From the NCBI RefSeq assembly GCF_000735135.1, contig NZ_JPLZ01000007.1, positions 124,001-188,000 on the forward strand: DNA of 64,000 nucleotides, written 5' to 3'. This document shows positions 1-8,702 of the stretch, in pieces. The DNA comes from Chryseobacterium sp. FH1. Lineage in GTDB: Bacteria; Bacteroidota; Bacteroidia; Flavobacteriales; Weeksellaceae. The position numbers and the translations under genes were made by a program. The notes beneath the pieces were generated by a model. The model did no database searches. It was not told the origin of the DNA and was given only the letters and a program-made list of their open reading frames with translations. Position 1 is the stretch's first letter. Each line of letters starts with the position of its first letter.

Positions 1-315
1 TATTCTGGTAAAATTGGCGTTATAAGTTATAACACCATCAGCCGTCCGTATGGAAAAGAAGCTGAAAAGCTGAGAAGTGAATTAAAGGTCCTAAAGATTA
101 CCAAGGGCAACAAAAGTTATGAGGTGACCAATGAGAATTTGAAGAATATGTCTTATCCGTTTACAAGAGTTTTGTACTTCCTTACCAATGAATCTTATTA
201 TGGATTAGGAAATGGATTTATTAGATTTTCCTGTCAGCAGATTGGTCAGATTGTAGTTGAAAAAGAAGGTCTTCAACCGTACCATATCTTCAATAGAGAA
301 GTTCAAATGAAGTGA
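1..315 (+). CDS. PstS-like phosphate/substrate-binding protein, 3' end (partial)
   Basis: The frame is open from base 1 to the TGA at 313-315, so only the C-terminal 104 residues are in the window. The fragment includes GKIGVISYN near its start and ends with a region (NESYYGLGNGFIRF through the IGQIVVEKEGLQPY stretch) typical of the last lobe of PBP-like_2 / PstS-family periplasmic binding proteins, in which the Y-x-FL-x-N step precedes a C-terminal helix and a GLxPY tail. The role would be phosphate or anion binding in the periplasm or on the inner membrane. The next gene (TPR protein) is on the same strand 100 bp downstream. The family call rests on the C-terminal pattern only; the ligand cannot be told. 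Confidence 0.7.
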   Translation, partial: YSGKIGVISYNTISRPYGKEAEKLRSELKVLKITKGNKSYEVTNENLKNMSYPFTRVLYFLTNESYYGLGNGFIRFSCQQIGQIVVEKEGLQPYHIFNREVQMK

Positions 316-417
316 CATAAATTTTAATATTATTTTAACAGAAAAAACTTTTTTAATTAAAATAATGGTCTGAATATTGTCAGTCAAACCATTGATTAAT
401 ATTTTTTTAATAAATAA

Positions 418-2070
418 ATGAAAACAGAAAATATAATGAATTTATCAAAAAAGGTTGTTATTACAGCAGCAGTCGGTTTTTTTACAAGTTTTAGTTTCGC
501 ACAATCTGTACAAGACGGGATTAATTATGTAGATAGCCAAAAATATGCGAAAGCAAAACAAAATTATACAGACTTAATCACTCAAAATCCCAAAGAAGCA
601 AGTAATTACTTCTATTTGGGAAATACATATTTAACACAGTTTGATCCAAACTTTGATTTGGCTCAAGAAAGTTTCAACAAAGGTTTAGCGGCAGATTCTA
701 AAAGTTACTTAAACAAGTTAGGTTTAGCTTCTGTGAAACTTGGTAAAGGTGACAAATCTGCAATTGCAGAGATTCAACAAATCGTAAAAGATTCGAGAGA
801 GAAAGATGCTGAAGTTCTTTTCAGAGCAGGAGAAGCATTGACATTGTTTGAAAAATTCAATTCACCAGATTTGGCAATTACTTTCTTGAACAAAGCGATC
901 GAGAGAGCTCAAAGAGGAGGCGTTCCGGCGAACTATTATTACTCATTAGGTGATGCGTATAGAATCAAAAAAGATCCGGGTAACGCAATGTCCGCTTATG
1001 ACAAAGCAGAGGCTGTCGCGAAAAACAAAGCGTCCGTTTTTACTAGAAAAGGAACACTTTGGATTGCGGCTCAGCAGTGGCAACAAGCTAAAACAAACAT
1101 TGACAAAGCTATCGCTGTAGATCCTACTTATGCGCCTGCATACAAAGCTTTGGCAGGCTACAATATCAAATATCAGAGAAATGCAGAAGCTACTCAGAAT
1201 TTGATCAATTATGCCAAATATGCAGATGAGGATGCATACACTCAGTTGGAAATCGCAAAACTATATTTTACCAATGAAGATTTTGCTAATGCGAAAACAA
1301 CATTAGATTCAGTTTTTGACAAAGTAAATGATCCGATCAAGTATAGATTGAGAGCATACATCCAATACGGTGATGGCGATTTTGCAGGAGCTCAAAAAAG
1401 TATCGAGACATTCTTGTCGACAGCTGAGAAAAGCAGAATCCAACCATCTGATGACGGTTTACAAGGTCTAATTGCTGCAGGATTAGCAAAAGACGAGAAA
1501 GATGCCGCTAAAAAAGCACAATTAGATGCACTTGCTACTCAAAAAATTGGTATTGCAAAAGCTGCCAAAGACGAAACGTTGAAGTGGGATGAAGAATTGG
1601 CAAAAGTAAAAGGTGGGATTAACACTGCTTCTGTAGAGCAAGGTGCAACGTCTCCAGCTATTGAAGCGCTTAAGAAAAAAGTTGCAGAAAATCCTGCTGA
1701 CACAGATTCACTGTACAAATTGGCTACAGAATATCAAAATGTTCAGAACTGGAACGGTGCTATCCTGACTTGGGGTAAAATGTCAACAGCATTACCAGAT
1801 TGGGCACCAGCTTATTACAGCCAAGGTTACGCTTATCAGCAAGCACAGAACAATGATATGGCGAAAGCTTCTTATGAGAAATTTATTTCTCTTGTAAAAC
1901 CTGAAGAGATTGAAGCTAGCAAACCAAGTTTAGGTTATGCATATTTCTTTATCGCATTTATGGAGAAAGAGGCTAATCCAGAGAAAGCAAAACAAGACGT
2001 TGCTAAATCTCTTGAGTATGAGCCAACTTACCAAGATGCAATCAATCTTCAAAATACTTTGAATAAATAA
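418..2070 (+). CDS. secreted tetratricopeptide-repeat protein
   Basis: 550 residues with an N-terminal signal peptide ending at FSFAQ (about residue 29). An internal ATG at 436 gives an equally good signal peptide, so the start is uncertain by six codons. The body consists of TPR-like helical pairs: a set near residues 30-110 (NYFYLGNTYLTQF), further ones to about 330, and a last cluster at about 430-545 (LYKLATEYQNVQNWNGAI, YYSQGYAYQQAQ). TPR arrays bind protein partners; the likely place is the periplasm. No enzymatic domain is seen. It follows the PstS-like gene on the same strand and ends at a clear terminator at 2091-2130. The partner is unknown. Confidence 0.85.
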   Translation: MKTENIMNLSKKVVITAAVGFFTSFSFAQSVQDGINYVDSQKYAKAKQNYTDLITQNPKEASNYFYLGNTYLTQFDPNFDLAQESFNKGLAADSKSYLNKLGLASVKLGKGDKSAIAEIQQIVKDSREKDAEVLFRAGEALTLFEKFNSPDLAITFLNKAIERAQRGGVPANYYYSLGDAYRIKKDPGNAMSAYDKAEAVAKNKASVFTRKGTLWIAAQQWQQAKTNIDKAIAVDPTYAPAYKALAGYNIKYQRNAEATQNLINYAKYADEDAYTQLEIAKLYFTNEDFANAKTTLDSVFDKVNDPIKYRLRAYIQYGDGDFAGAQKSIETFLSTAEKSRIQPSDDGLQGLIAAGLAKDEKDAAKKAQLDALATQKIGIAKAAKDETLKWDEELAKVKGGINTASVEQGATSPAIEALKKKVAENPADTDSLYKLATEYQNVQNWNGAILTWGKMSTALPDWAPAYYSQGYAYQQAQNNDMAKASYEKFISLVKPEEIEASKPSLGYAYFFIAFMEKEANPEKAKQDVAKSLEYEPTYQDAINLQNTLNK

Positions 2071-2090
2071 AAATTCAGATTAATAACTAT

Positions 2091-2130
2091 AAAACTTCCC
2101 AATTCGTAAGATTGGGAAGTTTTGTTTTTA
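2091..2130 (+). terminator. rho-independent terminator after the TPR gene
   Basis: A 13-bp stem with arms AAAACTTCCCAAT and ATTGGGAAGTTTT around a 7-nt loop is followed by a T-rich run. It lies 21 bp after the TPR stop codon. Its 3' arm also holds the TTG of the predicted bshB1 promoter. Confidence 0.85.
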
Positions 2131-2139
2131 GTAATTTTG
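2112..2139 (+). promoter_or_regulatory. predicted bshB1 promoter (TTG-N17-TAATTTTG)
   Basis: TTG at 2112-2114 and TAATTTTG at 2132-2139 are 17 bp apart, matching the Bacteroidetes TTG / TAnnTTTG consensus. The start of transcription would fall near 2146, leaving a leader of about 65 nt before the ATG at 2214. Confidence 0.55.
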
Positions 2140-2213
2140 TACAAAATTATTTTACGATAGAATCGTATAATTGCGATAACCTTCTAACATAAAAAACAAT
2201 TAAAAGCTACTAT

Positions 2214-2936
2214 ATGAAATGTGACATTCTTGCTATTGGTGCCCACCCGGATGATGTCGAATTAGGCTGTGGCGGTACTATTATCAAATTAATTTCTGAA
2301 GGTAAAAAAATTGGGATCATCGATTTGACACAAGGCGAATTAGGAACCAGAGGAACCATTGAAACCCGAGAACAAGAAGCCAACGAAGCTGCAAAACTAA
2401 TGGGAATCAGCGCAAGGGAAAATCTAAAATTGAAAGACGGTTTCCTCAATAATTCAGAAGAATATCAGCTTAAAATTGTTGAAAAAATAAGAAAATACAA
2501 ACCAGAAATTGTGTTGGCAAATGCAATAGATGATCGTCATCCAGATCATGCAAAGGCAGCGAAGTTGATTTCGGATGCGTGTTTTATATCGGGTTTAAGA
2601 AAAATTGAAACGTTTGAAAACGGAGTACTACAAGATGTTTGGAGACCGAAACATATCTTCCATTACATTCAGTGGAAAAATGTTGAGCCGGATTTTGTAA
2701 TGGATATTACGGGATTTATGAATCAAAAGATTGAAGCTTGCTTGGCTTACAAGACACAATTCTACAATCCAGAATCAAATGAACCAGTGACGCCAATTGC
2801 AACAAAAGACTTTTTGGAAAGCCTGACTTACAGAGCTCAGGATTTGGGAAGGCTTTCAGGTGTAGAGTTTGCAGAAGGTTTCACGACAGAAAAATTAATC
2901 GCAATCAAAAATTTCGAAGGAATTGTTTGTAATTAA
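2214..2936 (+). CDS. bshB1: bacillithiol biosynthesis deacetylase BshB1
   Basis: 240 residues, the normal length of BshB1. It is a PIG-L/LmbE-type zinc deacetylase that removes the acetyl group from N-acetylglucosaminyl-malate, the second step of bacillithiol synthesis in the cytoplasm. The metal site is visible: GAHPDDVELGCGG at residues 9-21 (His11, Asp14) and RHPDH at 108-112 (His112), with the family TQGELGTRG stretch at about 39-47. It stands alone between a terminator and the tRNA-His gene; other bsh genes are not in the window. It has its own predicted promoter at 2112-2139. Confidence 0.93.
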   Translation: MKCDILAIGAHPDDVELGCGGTIIKLISEGKKIGIIDLTQGELGTRGTIETREQEANEAAKLMGISARENLKLKDGFLNNSEEYQLKIVEKIRKYKPEIVLANAIDDRHPDHAKAAKLISDACFISGLRKIETFENGVLQDVWRPKHIFHYIQWKNVEPDFVMDITGFMNQKIEACLAYKTQFYNPESNEPVTPIATKDFLESLTYRAQDLGRLSGVEFAEGFTTEKLIAIKNFEGIVCN

Positions 2937-2956
2937 ACGATAAAATGTTATATTTG
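2926..2956 (+). promoter_or_regulatory. consensus promoter for tRNA-His (TTTG-N19-TATATTTG)
   Basis: TTTG at 2926-2929 and TATATTTG at 2949-2956, 19 bp apart, is an almost perfect Bacteroidetes housekeeping promoter. The -33 element lies inside the last codons of bshB1. The start point would be near 2963, a few bases before the mature tRNA. Confidence 0.75.
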
Positions 2957-2970
2957 CACACGCAAAAACG

Positions 2971-3046
2971 GTGATTGTAGCTCAGTTGGTTAGAGCGCCG
3001 GATTGTGGTTCCGGAGGTCGGGGGTTCGAGACCCCTCATTCACCCA
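2971..3046 (+). tRNA. tRNA-His (GTG anticodon)
   Basis: Cloverleaf: D stem GCTC/GAGC, anticodon stem CCGGA/TCCGG around loop TTGTGGT with anticodon GTG, T loop TTCGAGA with stem GGGGG/CCCCT. G at 2970 would be the G-1 typical of tRNA-His, facing C at 3044. The acceptor arms are GTGATTG and CATTCAC, which leave one T-T mismatch at the fifth pair. If C3044 is the discriminator, CCA is not encoded. A terminator follows at 3058-3085. Confidence 0.95.
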
Positions 3047-3057
3047 CAGATTAAAAG

Positions 3058-3086
3058 CGCATTCTTTTTAGAATGCGTTTTTTTTA
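3058..3086 (+). terminator. terminator of the tRNA-His transcript
   Basis: CGCATTC / GAATGCG stem around a 6-nt loop, followed by eight T residues. Confidence 0.85.
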
Positions 3087-3126
3087 TTCAGAAATTATTT
3101 TCTAAATTACATTCCAAATTTTTTCG

Positions 3127-4368
3127 ATGCTTGCAAAACTCAAATCCTGTTTAACTTACAGAAATCTCATCTTAGCTAATCTTGCTGTCGTCGCTTTTAA
3201 AGTGATTTATCTTGTATTTGTTCAGAAAGAATTTGGAGGTTTGGAGGATTTTACGATTGCTAAAAATATTGTACAATATCATCAATATTCCGAGTTTATA
3301 GATCAAGGAGGAACGGCTTTCAAACTTCCGGTTTATCCTTTTTGCATGGCTATTTTTATATGGTTATTTGGTGACAATGCTCTTTTTGGATTGGCAATTT
3401 TCCAAGCCGTTTTAAGCTTTTCGATTCCAATATTAATCTACAAAATATTACAATTGTTTGGGTTGGATAAAGTCGGAATTATTGCAGGATTTCTATTTCT
3501 TTTGTCGCCGGCATATTTTCTGTATTCCGGAAATATGGAGGCTACCAATGTTTTTGTACCTATCCTTTTACTTTGGTTTTACCTGTATTTCAGAATTTGG
3601 ATTGCGTCAGAAACTAAGACTTTGGATTTCATCGTTTTGGGCATTGTGAGCGCTTTTTTATTTCTTACTCAAGTTGTGATCGTTCCATTGTCTGGCTTAA
3701 TTATTTTGGCACTTTTAATAGTTAAGAAAACTAATTTTAAGAATTTTTCTTATTTAATTTTCACCATTATTTTACTCTATTCGCCTTGGATTATCAGGAA
3801 TTATTATGTCTTCGATAAGTTTGTGCCATCCAAAACACCAACTTGGCAAAACATCTATTATGGTTTCACGGAAAATGGGCAATTGATGGATGATTTGAAG
3901 CTGATTTCAAAGGAAAGAGATCATGAGTTATACCAAACACGTGATGAAAAAAGCGAATTGGTAATGGAAAAAATATACAAAGATGAAGTCGCAAAAGTGA
4001 CTCGCAATGAGCCTCAATTTTTTATAAAAAAAGCAATGAGTAACTTCTTTTGTCTCTGGTTTGTTCCGCCTAAATATTTTGATGATAATAGCTTATCCGT
4101 ATTAGTTGGGCGAAAGATCTATGTTGTGGTCCTCAATATTTTGACCTTGATCTCACTGGTCTTTGTTTATCGAAAATCAAAAATGATATTTTGGTTTTCA
4201 CTTTTGTTTTTTGCTAATTTTTGTTTTCCTTATATGATCGGGCACGCAAACAATATCAGATTCAAACTGGATTTTGAATGGTTCCAGTTGATTTTGATCG
4301 CTTTCCTTTTCGTGGAATTATACAATTGGTACCAACAAAAAAACGTTCCGAGATTTCGGAACGCTTGA
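3127..4368 (+). CDS. GT-C/PMT-type multipass membrane glycosyltransferase-like protein
   Basis: 413 residues with about ten hydrophobic segments. After the first membrane segment comes an acidic/aromatic luminal loop (GGLEDFTIAKNI at about residues 38-49) and a KLPVYPFCMAIF stretch. This is the layout of ArnT/PMT-like GT39 or GT83 glycosyltransferases, whose acidic residue in the first loop binds a polyprenyl-phosphate sugar donor. The likely site is the inner membrane with the active site facing the periplasm. The acceptor is unknown, and a structural membrane protein cannot be excluded. The gene stands alone. Its last codons are inside a terminator-like hairpin (4344-4363), so the C-terminus (RFRNA) is encoded by the hairpin. 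Confidence 0.6.
   Translation: MLAKLKSCLTYRNLILANLAVVAFKVIYLVFVQKEFGGLEDFTIAKNIVQYHQYSEFIDQGGTAFKLPVYPFCMAIFIWLFGDNALFGLAIFQAVLSFSIPILIYKILQLFGLDKVGIIAGFLFLLSPAYFLYSGNMEATNVFVPILLLWFYLYFRIWIASETKTLDFIVLGIVSAFLFLTQVVIVPLSGLIILALLIVKKTNFKNFSYLIFTIILLYSPWIIRNYYVFDKFVPSKTPTWQNIYYGFTENGQLMDDLKLISKERDHELYQTRDEKSELVMEKIYKDEVAKVTRNEPQFFIKKAMSNFFCLWFVPPKYFDDNSLSVLVGRKIYVVVLNILTLISLVFVYRKSKMIFWFSLLFFANFCFPYMIGHANNIRFKLDFEWFQLILIAFLFVELYNWYQQKNVPRFRNA
4344..4363. terminator. bidirectional hairpin terminator embedded in the end of the membrane-protein gene
   Basis: Hairpin CGTTCCG-AGATTT-CGGAACG. On the minus strand it is followed by seven T residues and serves the DUF3276 gene; on the plus strand the T-rich tract comes after the TGA stop. 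The identical 20-nt sequence occurs inverted at 59533-59552. Confidence 0.75.
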
Positions 4369-4382
4369 TTTTTCTTTTTAAT

Positions 4383-4718
4383 TTAAACCTCATCGTCAGA
4401 TTCTATTGTAAACGATTTTGATTTGAAGTCTTTGTCGTGTCTTTCAGAGATCACGTCTTCACCTTTTTGTGAGATGATAAAATCTGTAGATTCTTCGAAG
4501 AGTTCCTGGAAACTTTTGAAATCCTCTTTGTAAAGGTAGATTTTGTGTTTCTCAAATGTCGCTTCTCCATTTTCCCCGAAGTTCTTTTTGCTTTCTGTAA
4601 TGGTTAAATAATAGTCACCTGCTTTAGTCTCTCGCACATCAAAGAAATACGTTCTTCTGCCTGCTTTCAACACTTTAGTGAAAATCTCATTCTCATGTCG
4701 TTCTTTAAATTCACTCAT
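4383..4718 (-). CDS. DUF3276 (PUR-alpha-like) nucleic-acid-binding protein
   Basis: 111 residues, the usual length for the family. It shows the PUR-repeat features FTKVLKAGRRTYFFDVRETK followed by YYLTITESKK and an acidic tail. Bacterial PUR proteins of this kind (Borrelia BpuR and Bacteroidetes homologues) fold as a single PUR repeat that dimerises and binds single-stranded DNA or RNA. The function in this organism is not established. It is a single gene facing the GT-C gene across a shared terminator. Confidence 0.88.
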   Translation of the reverse strand: MSEFKERHENEIFTKVLKAGRRTYFFDVRETKAGDYYLTITESKKNFGENGEATFEKHKIYLYKEDFKSFQELFEESTDFIISQKGEDVISERHDKDFKSKSFTIESDDEV

Positions 4719-4858
4719 CGTTAATTATTTTTTTTAGAAATGTGTATTAACAAATATAACAGAATTCTCGGAAATTCAAAATGTTTTGTTAAAAAAACCT
4801 TCAAAATGAGTTATTTTCTTAAATTTTTGATAAAATTATAGTCAATTCGTTACTGAAA

Positions 4859-6547
4859 TCAATTCAAATATAAAATCTTATCTGCTCTTTTTGCGCTTGA
4901 TTCTCTGTGAGTTATGATAATAGAAGTGGTGGTTTTCAAATCTTTATCGATGTTTTGCAGAATATTTTCCTCAGTCTCTGTATCCAATGCAGAAAGGCAA
5001 TCATCGAAGATGAGAATGTTGGGTTGTTTTATCATTGCTCGGGCGATGCAAATCCTCTGTTTCTGCCCACCAGACAGCATTACGCCACGTTCGCCGACCA
5101 TCGTTTCGTACTGCTCTTTGAACTCTTCGATGTTTTTGTGAACGTCCGCTTTTTTCGCCATTTCTACCACCAAGCTCCGGTTTGGTTTGTCAATTGCAAA
5201 ACCGATATTATTCTCAATCGTATCAGAAAAAAGATAACTTTCCTGCGGTGTGTAGCCCAATTGATCTCGATAAAGTTTCAAATTATGGGTTTTCAGGTTT
5301 TTTCCATCGATCAAGATTTCGCCTTCATCAGGATCGATTAATCGGCAAATGAGTTGCGCAATCGTCGATTTTCCGCTTCCCGTTTTTCCCATTATCGCAA
5401 GAGATTTCCCAGCATCAACTTTGAAACTGAGATTATCAACCGCTTTGATTCCCGTATTCAGGTAAGTGTAACTCACATTTCGGAATTCAATTTCGCCTGT
5501 TATAGGATATGTTTCCGAATTGTTGTTGATGATGTCGGATTTTACGTCCAAAAACTCATTCACACGTTGCATACTGGCGTCCGCGCGTTGATTCACAGAT
5601 GTTACCCACCCGAGCATCGAGAAAGGAAAAATCAACATATTGATGTACATAAAGAAATCTGCAATCGTTCCAACGCTCATTTCTCCGGCAATATATTTTT
5701 GCCCTCCGATGTATAGAATCGCAACATTCAAAAGTCCAACTACGAAAAGGATAATTGTGAAAAAGTAAGCTTCAGTTTTAGCTAAATCCAAGGCTTTGTC
5801 TTGATAATCTTTAACTTTGATACCGTAGTTTTTCTCAATATATTTTTCCTTACTAAAGAATTTCACAACGCGAATTCCCGAAAAACTATCCTGTACAAAC
5901 GTCGAAATGCCCGATTGACTCTTCTGCATCACCTTCGATTTTTTATTGATGATGTCGCTGACTTTATAGATTCCGAACGACAAAATCGGAAGCGGGATCA
6001 AAGTCCAAAGCGTCATTTGCAAATCGGTCATAAACATATAGATGCTCGTGATAATCAACAAAATAATGAGATTCACAACATACATCACGCCTGGTCCAAG
6101 GTACATTCTGATAGCAACGACATCCTCACTCAATCGGTTCATCAAATCTCCAATCGTCGTCTTCTTGTAATCAGTAACCGATAATTCTTGATAGTGCGTG
6201 TAGATTTTATTTTTAAGTTCATATTCGATTCTTCGGGACGCGACGATGATAGTCTGGCGCATCATAAAAGTGAAAAGTCCGGAGAGGAGAGAACATCCGA
6301 TCAAGATTCCCGAATTGATAAAGATGATTCTGAAGTATGCCCAATTATTTCGCACGTTTTCTATCAATCCAGCTTTCTCGGAAAGATTGAGTGTGGAATA
6401 ATTTTTATCAATGATATTAATGGTCTGTCCAATATATTGAATCTTGTAGATCGCAAAAAAGTTACTTAGAATAATGAATAAAAATCCCCAAAATAATAGG
6501 ACGCGATGTTTCCAGAAATATGGATTAAGTGTTTTTAAAGCTTTCAT
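4859..6547 (-). CDS. ABC exporter, fused permease and ATPase (type IV/MsbA-like half transporter)
   Basis: 562 residues from the ATG at 6547; the frame also allows a TTG 11 codons upstream, which is less likely. The N-terminal half (to about 320) has six membrane helices with the exporter intracellular loop (TTIGDLMNRLSEDV). The C-terminal half has Walker A GKTGSGKS, a Q-loop (TPQESYLFSDTIENNIGF), signature LSGGQKQRICIARA, Walker B ILIFDDCLSALD and switch histidine ITHRESS. Such half transporters dimerise in the inner membrane and export lipids, drugs or peptides; the substrate is unknown. The gene is single, and a second one of the same type is at 38006-39814. Confidence 0.9.
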   Translation of the reverse strand: MKALKTLNPYFWKHRVLLFWGFLFIILSNFFAIYKIQYIGQTINIIDKNYSTLNLSEKAGLIENVRNNWAYFRIIFINSGILIGCSLLSGLFTFMMRQTIIVASRRIEYELKNKIYTHYQELSVTDYKKTTIGDLMNRLSEDVVAIRMYLGPGVMYVVNLIILLIITSIYMFMTDLQMTLWTLIPLPILSFGIYKVSDIINKKSKVMQKSQSGISTFVQDSFSGIRVVKFFSKEKYIEKNYGIKVKDYQDKALDLAKTEAYFFTIILFVVGLLNVAILYIGGQKYIAGEMSVGTIADFFMYINMLIFPFSMLGWVTSVNQRADASMQRVNEFLDVKSDIINNNSETYPITGEIEFRNVSYTYLNTGIKAVDNLSFKVDAGKSLAIMGKTGSGKSTIAQLICRLIDPDEGEILIDGKNLKTHNLKLYRDQLGYTPQESYLFSDTIENNIGFAIDKPNRSLVVEMAKKADVHKNIEEFKEQYETMVGERGVMLSGGQKQRICIARAMIKQPNILIFDDCLSALDTETEENILQNIDKDLKTTTSIIITHRESSAKRADKILYLN

Positions 6548-6689
6548 TCTTTTGCTTTGATTTTCCCAAAGTCGATGCAAAAATAATGATTTAAAATTTC
6601 AGAAAAGATTTTAAAGCCATAATTGAAAATTCTTAACAAATGGTAAGTCTTTTTCTATGACAAAACAAAACTGAAATTACTTTTATCAC

Positions 6690-6697
6690 TAATTTTG
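6690..6697 (+). promoter_or_regulatory. -7 box TAATTTTG upstream of mqo
   Basis: Match to TAnnTTTG 92 bp upstream of the mqo ATG. No good TTG is found at the right distance, so only the -7 half is supported. Confidence 0.4.
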
Positions 6698-6788
6698 TGA
6701 CTGCAAAAAAATAATTAGAATTATTAAATTATTTCATAAAATCAAATATTAATAGAATTTCTAAATCATTCTTACAAATCTATTTTAA

Positions 6789-8270
6789 ATGAATCCAAAA
6801 CCTAAATACGATATAGCACTGATTGGCGGTGGAATTATGAGCGCAACACTGGCGACAATGCTTCACGAGTTCGACCCGAATCTGGAAATCGCCATCTTCG
6901 AAAGACTTGGTGAAGTGGCCAAAGAAAGTTCATCTGCGTGGAACAACGCTGGAACAGGACATTCTGCTTTCTGCGAATTAAACTACACACCGGAAAAAGA
7001 CGGAAAAATCGACATTAAGAAAGCAGAATACATCGCGGAGCAATTTGAAGTTTCTAAGCAATTCTGGTCGTATCTCGTCAACAAAGGTATCATTGATAAT
7101 CCAAAAGAGTTTATCAATTCTTGTCCGCATATGAGTTTTGTTTTCGGTGAAAAAGATGTTGATTATCTTAAAAGAAGACACGAAGCACTTCAAAACTCAC
7201 CATTGTTCCAAGAAATGGAATTTTCTGACGATCATCAACAATTGGAAGAATGGATTCCACTGATGATGCAGAAAAGAATGGTGACTGACAAACTTGGTGC
7301 CACCAAAATGGACTTAGGAACCGATGTGGATTTTGGAAAGCTCACCGTAAAATTAATCGAACATCTCGATAAAACCGAAAGCGTAGAAGTCTTCACCTAC
7401 CACGAAGTCAAAGAAATAGACGCCGACGGAAAGGGAAGCTGGAACTTAAAAGTGAATGACAGAAAAAACCATCATAAACAAACTGTGAATGCGGATTTCG
7501 TATTTATCGGTGCTGGTGGATACGCCTTACCACTTTTGGATAGTTCTGGCATCGAGGAAAGCAAAGGTTATGGTGGATTCCCGATCAGCGGACAATGGCT
7601 GGTCAGCAGAAATCCGGAATTGGTGGAAAAACATCAGGCTAAAGTTTACACGCAAGCGACGGTTGGCGCACCTCCAATGTCGGTTCCACATCTTGACCTC
7701 AGAATCATCGATGGTGAAAAGGCACTTCTTTTTGGACCATTCGCAGGATTCTCAACAAAGTTTCTGAGAGAAGGAAGTTATTTGGATCTACCAGAAAGTG
7801 TGAATTTCAAAAATATACGTTCGCTGTTTGGCGTTTGGTGGCACAATATGCCTTTGACGAGATATCTCATCCAACAAGTGACGATGAACAAATCGCAAAG
7901 AATGCAACATCTTCGTGACTTTGTGCAAGATGCCCAGGAGAAAGATTGGCAATTGGAAAATGCAGGCCAAAGAGTTCAGATCATCAAAAGAGACCGCTTC
8001 GAAGGTGGACGATTGGAATTTGGGACAGAGGTTGTCGTAAACAAGGATAAAAACATCGCATCACTTTTGGGCGCATCGCCTGGAGCAAGTACGTCAGCCT
8101 TTGCAATGATAATGGTTTTGGAAAAATGCTTTGATGAAAAACTAAAAACAGATTGGAGAGAAAAACTACTGGAAATGATTCCGAGCTACGGTCAAAAATT
8201 GGCAGAGAATCCGGAATTGATCAAAGAAATCCGCGATTATTCTAAAGAGAAATTGGAACTGAATTATTAA
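6789..8270 (+). CDS. mqo: malate:quinone oxidoreductase
   Basis: 493 residues, full length for Mqo. This is a membrane-associated FAD enzyme that oxidises malate to oxaloacetate and passes electrons to menaquinone, replacing or supplementing soluble malate dehydrogenase in the TCA cycle. The FAD-binding GGGIMSATLA is at residues 13-22, with the ESSSAWNNAGTGHSA family motif at about 46-60 and the C-terminal LLGASPGASTSAFAM flavin-contact region at about 430-445. It overlaps the start of the next small gene by one base (TAATG), so the two are probably co-transcribed. Confidence 0.96.
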   Translation: MNPKPKYDIALIGGGIMSATLATMLHEFDPNLEIAIFERLGEVAKESSSAWNNAGTGHSAFCELNYTPEKDGKIDIKKAEYIAEQFEVSKQFWSYLVNKGIIDNPKEFINSCPHMSFVFGEKDVDYLKRRHEALQNSPLFQEMEFSDDHQQLEEWIPLMMQKRMVTDKLGATKMDLGTDVDFGKLTVKLIEHLDKTESVEVFTYHEVKEIDADGKGSWNLKVNDRKNHHKQTVNADFVFIGAGGYALPLLDSSGIEESKGYGGFPISGQWLVSRNPELVEKHQAKVYTQATVGAPPMSVPHLDLRIIDGEKALLFGPFAGFSTKFLREGSYLDLPESVNFKNIRSLFGVWWHNMPLTRYLIQQVTMNKSQRMQHLRDFVQDAQEKDWQLENAGQRVQIIKRDRFEGGRLEFGTEVVVNKDKNIASLLGASPGASTSAFAMIMVLEKCFDEKLKTDWREKLLEMIPSYGQKLAENPELIKEIRDYSKEKLELNY

Positions 8271-8665
8271 TGAGCGAAACAATCACAAAACCAAAGATTG
8301 CAGAGGAACTTCTTGCGGAACTTCAAACAAAAATTGAAGAAGAGAAGCAGGTCATCTTGCATTGTTGTTACCAATCGGATTTCATAATGGAGGAGAAGAT
8401 CAGGATTTGGTCTTCCACTTATTTGATTGATAGGAATTCTGACCATATTTCAAAACTCATCCATTTTGAAAATATCAGTCTTTTCCCCACTTGGACAGAT
8501 GTTCCCGTTGCGAAAGAATATTGGTTCACTTTGGTTTTTGCAGGTTTGCCAAAAGGTTGCAAAGTTTTTGATTTTATAGAATTGATTCCGCAGAATGGCG
8601 GTTTTTTCGAGGAAGGCATTGTGAGGAATTCCTCGGATGTCTATAAGATCAAATTAGATATATAA
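8270..8665 (+). CDS. conserved hypothetical protein, co-transcribed with mqo
   Basis: 131 residues, no signal peptide or membrane segment, with a charged N-terminal helix (residues 8-30) followed by alternating hydrophobic strands and an FDFIELIPQNGGF stretch near 105-117. I do not recognise the family. The start overlaps the mqo stop by one base and the pair shares the terminator at 8673-8692. Translational coupling to mqo suggests a link to malate oxidation or merely operon hitch-hiking; the sequence does not decide. Confidence 0.75.
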   Translation: MSETITKPKIAEELLAELQTKIEEEKQVILHCCYQSDFIMEEKIRIWSSTYLIDRNSDHISKLIHFENISLFPTWTDVPVAKEYWFTLVFAGLPKGCKVFDFIELIPQNGGFFEEGIVRNSSDVYKIKLDI

Positions 8666-8672
8666 AAAAAAC

Positions 8673-8702
8673 GGTTCAGAAATTTCTGAACCATTTTTGT
8701 TT
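8673..8702. terminator. bidirectional terminator between the mqo operon and dapA
   Basis: GGTTCAGAAATTTCTGAACC palindrome flanked by A-rich and T-rich runs on both sides, so it can end both convergent transcripts. Confidence 0.85.

Noticed and set aside
4907-6469. Several plus-strand frames over the ABC exporter
   Set aside because: They lie antisense to a clear ABC gene with intact motifs and have no domain patterns of their own.
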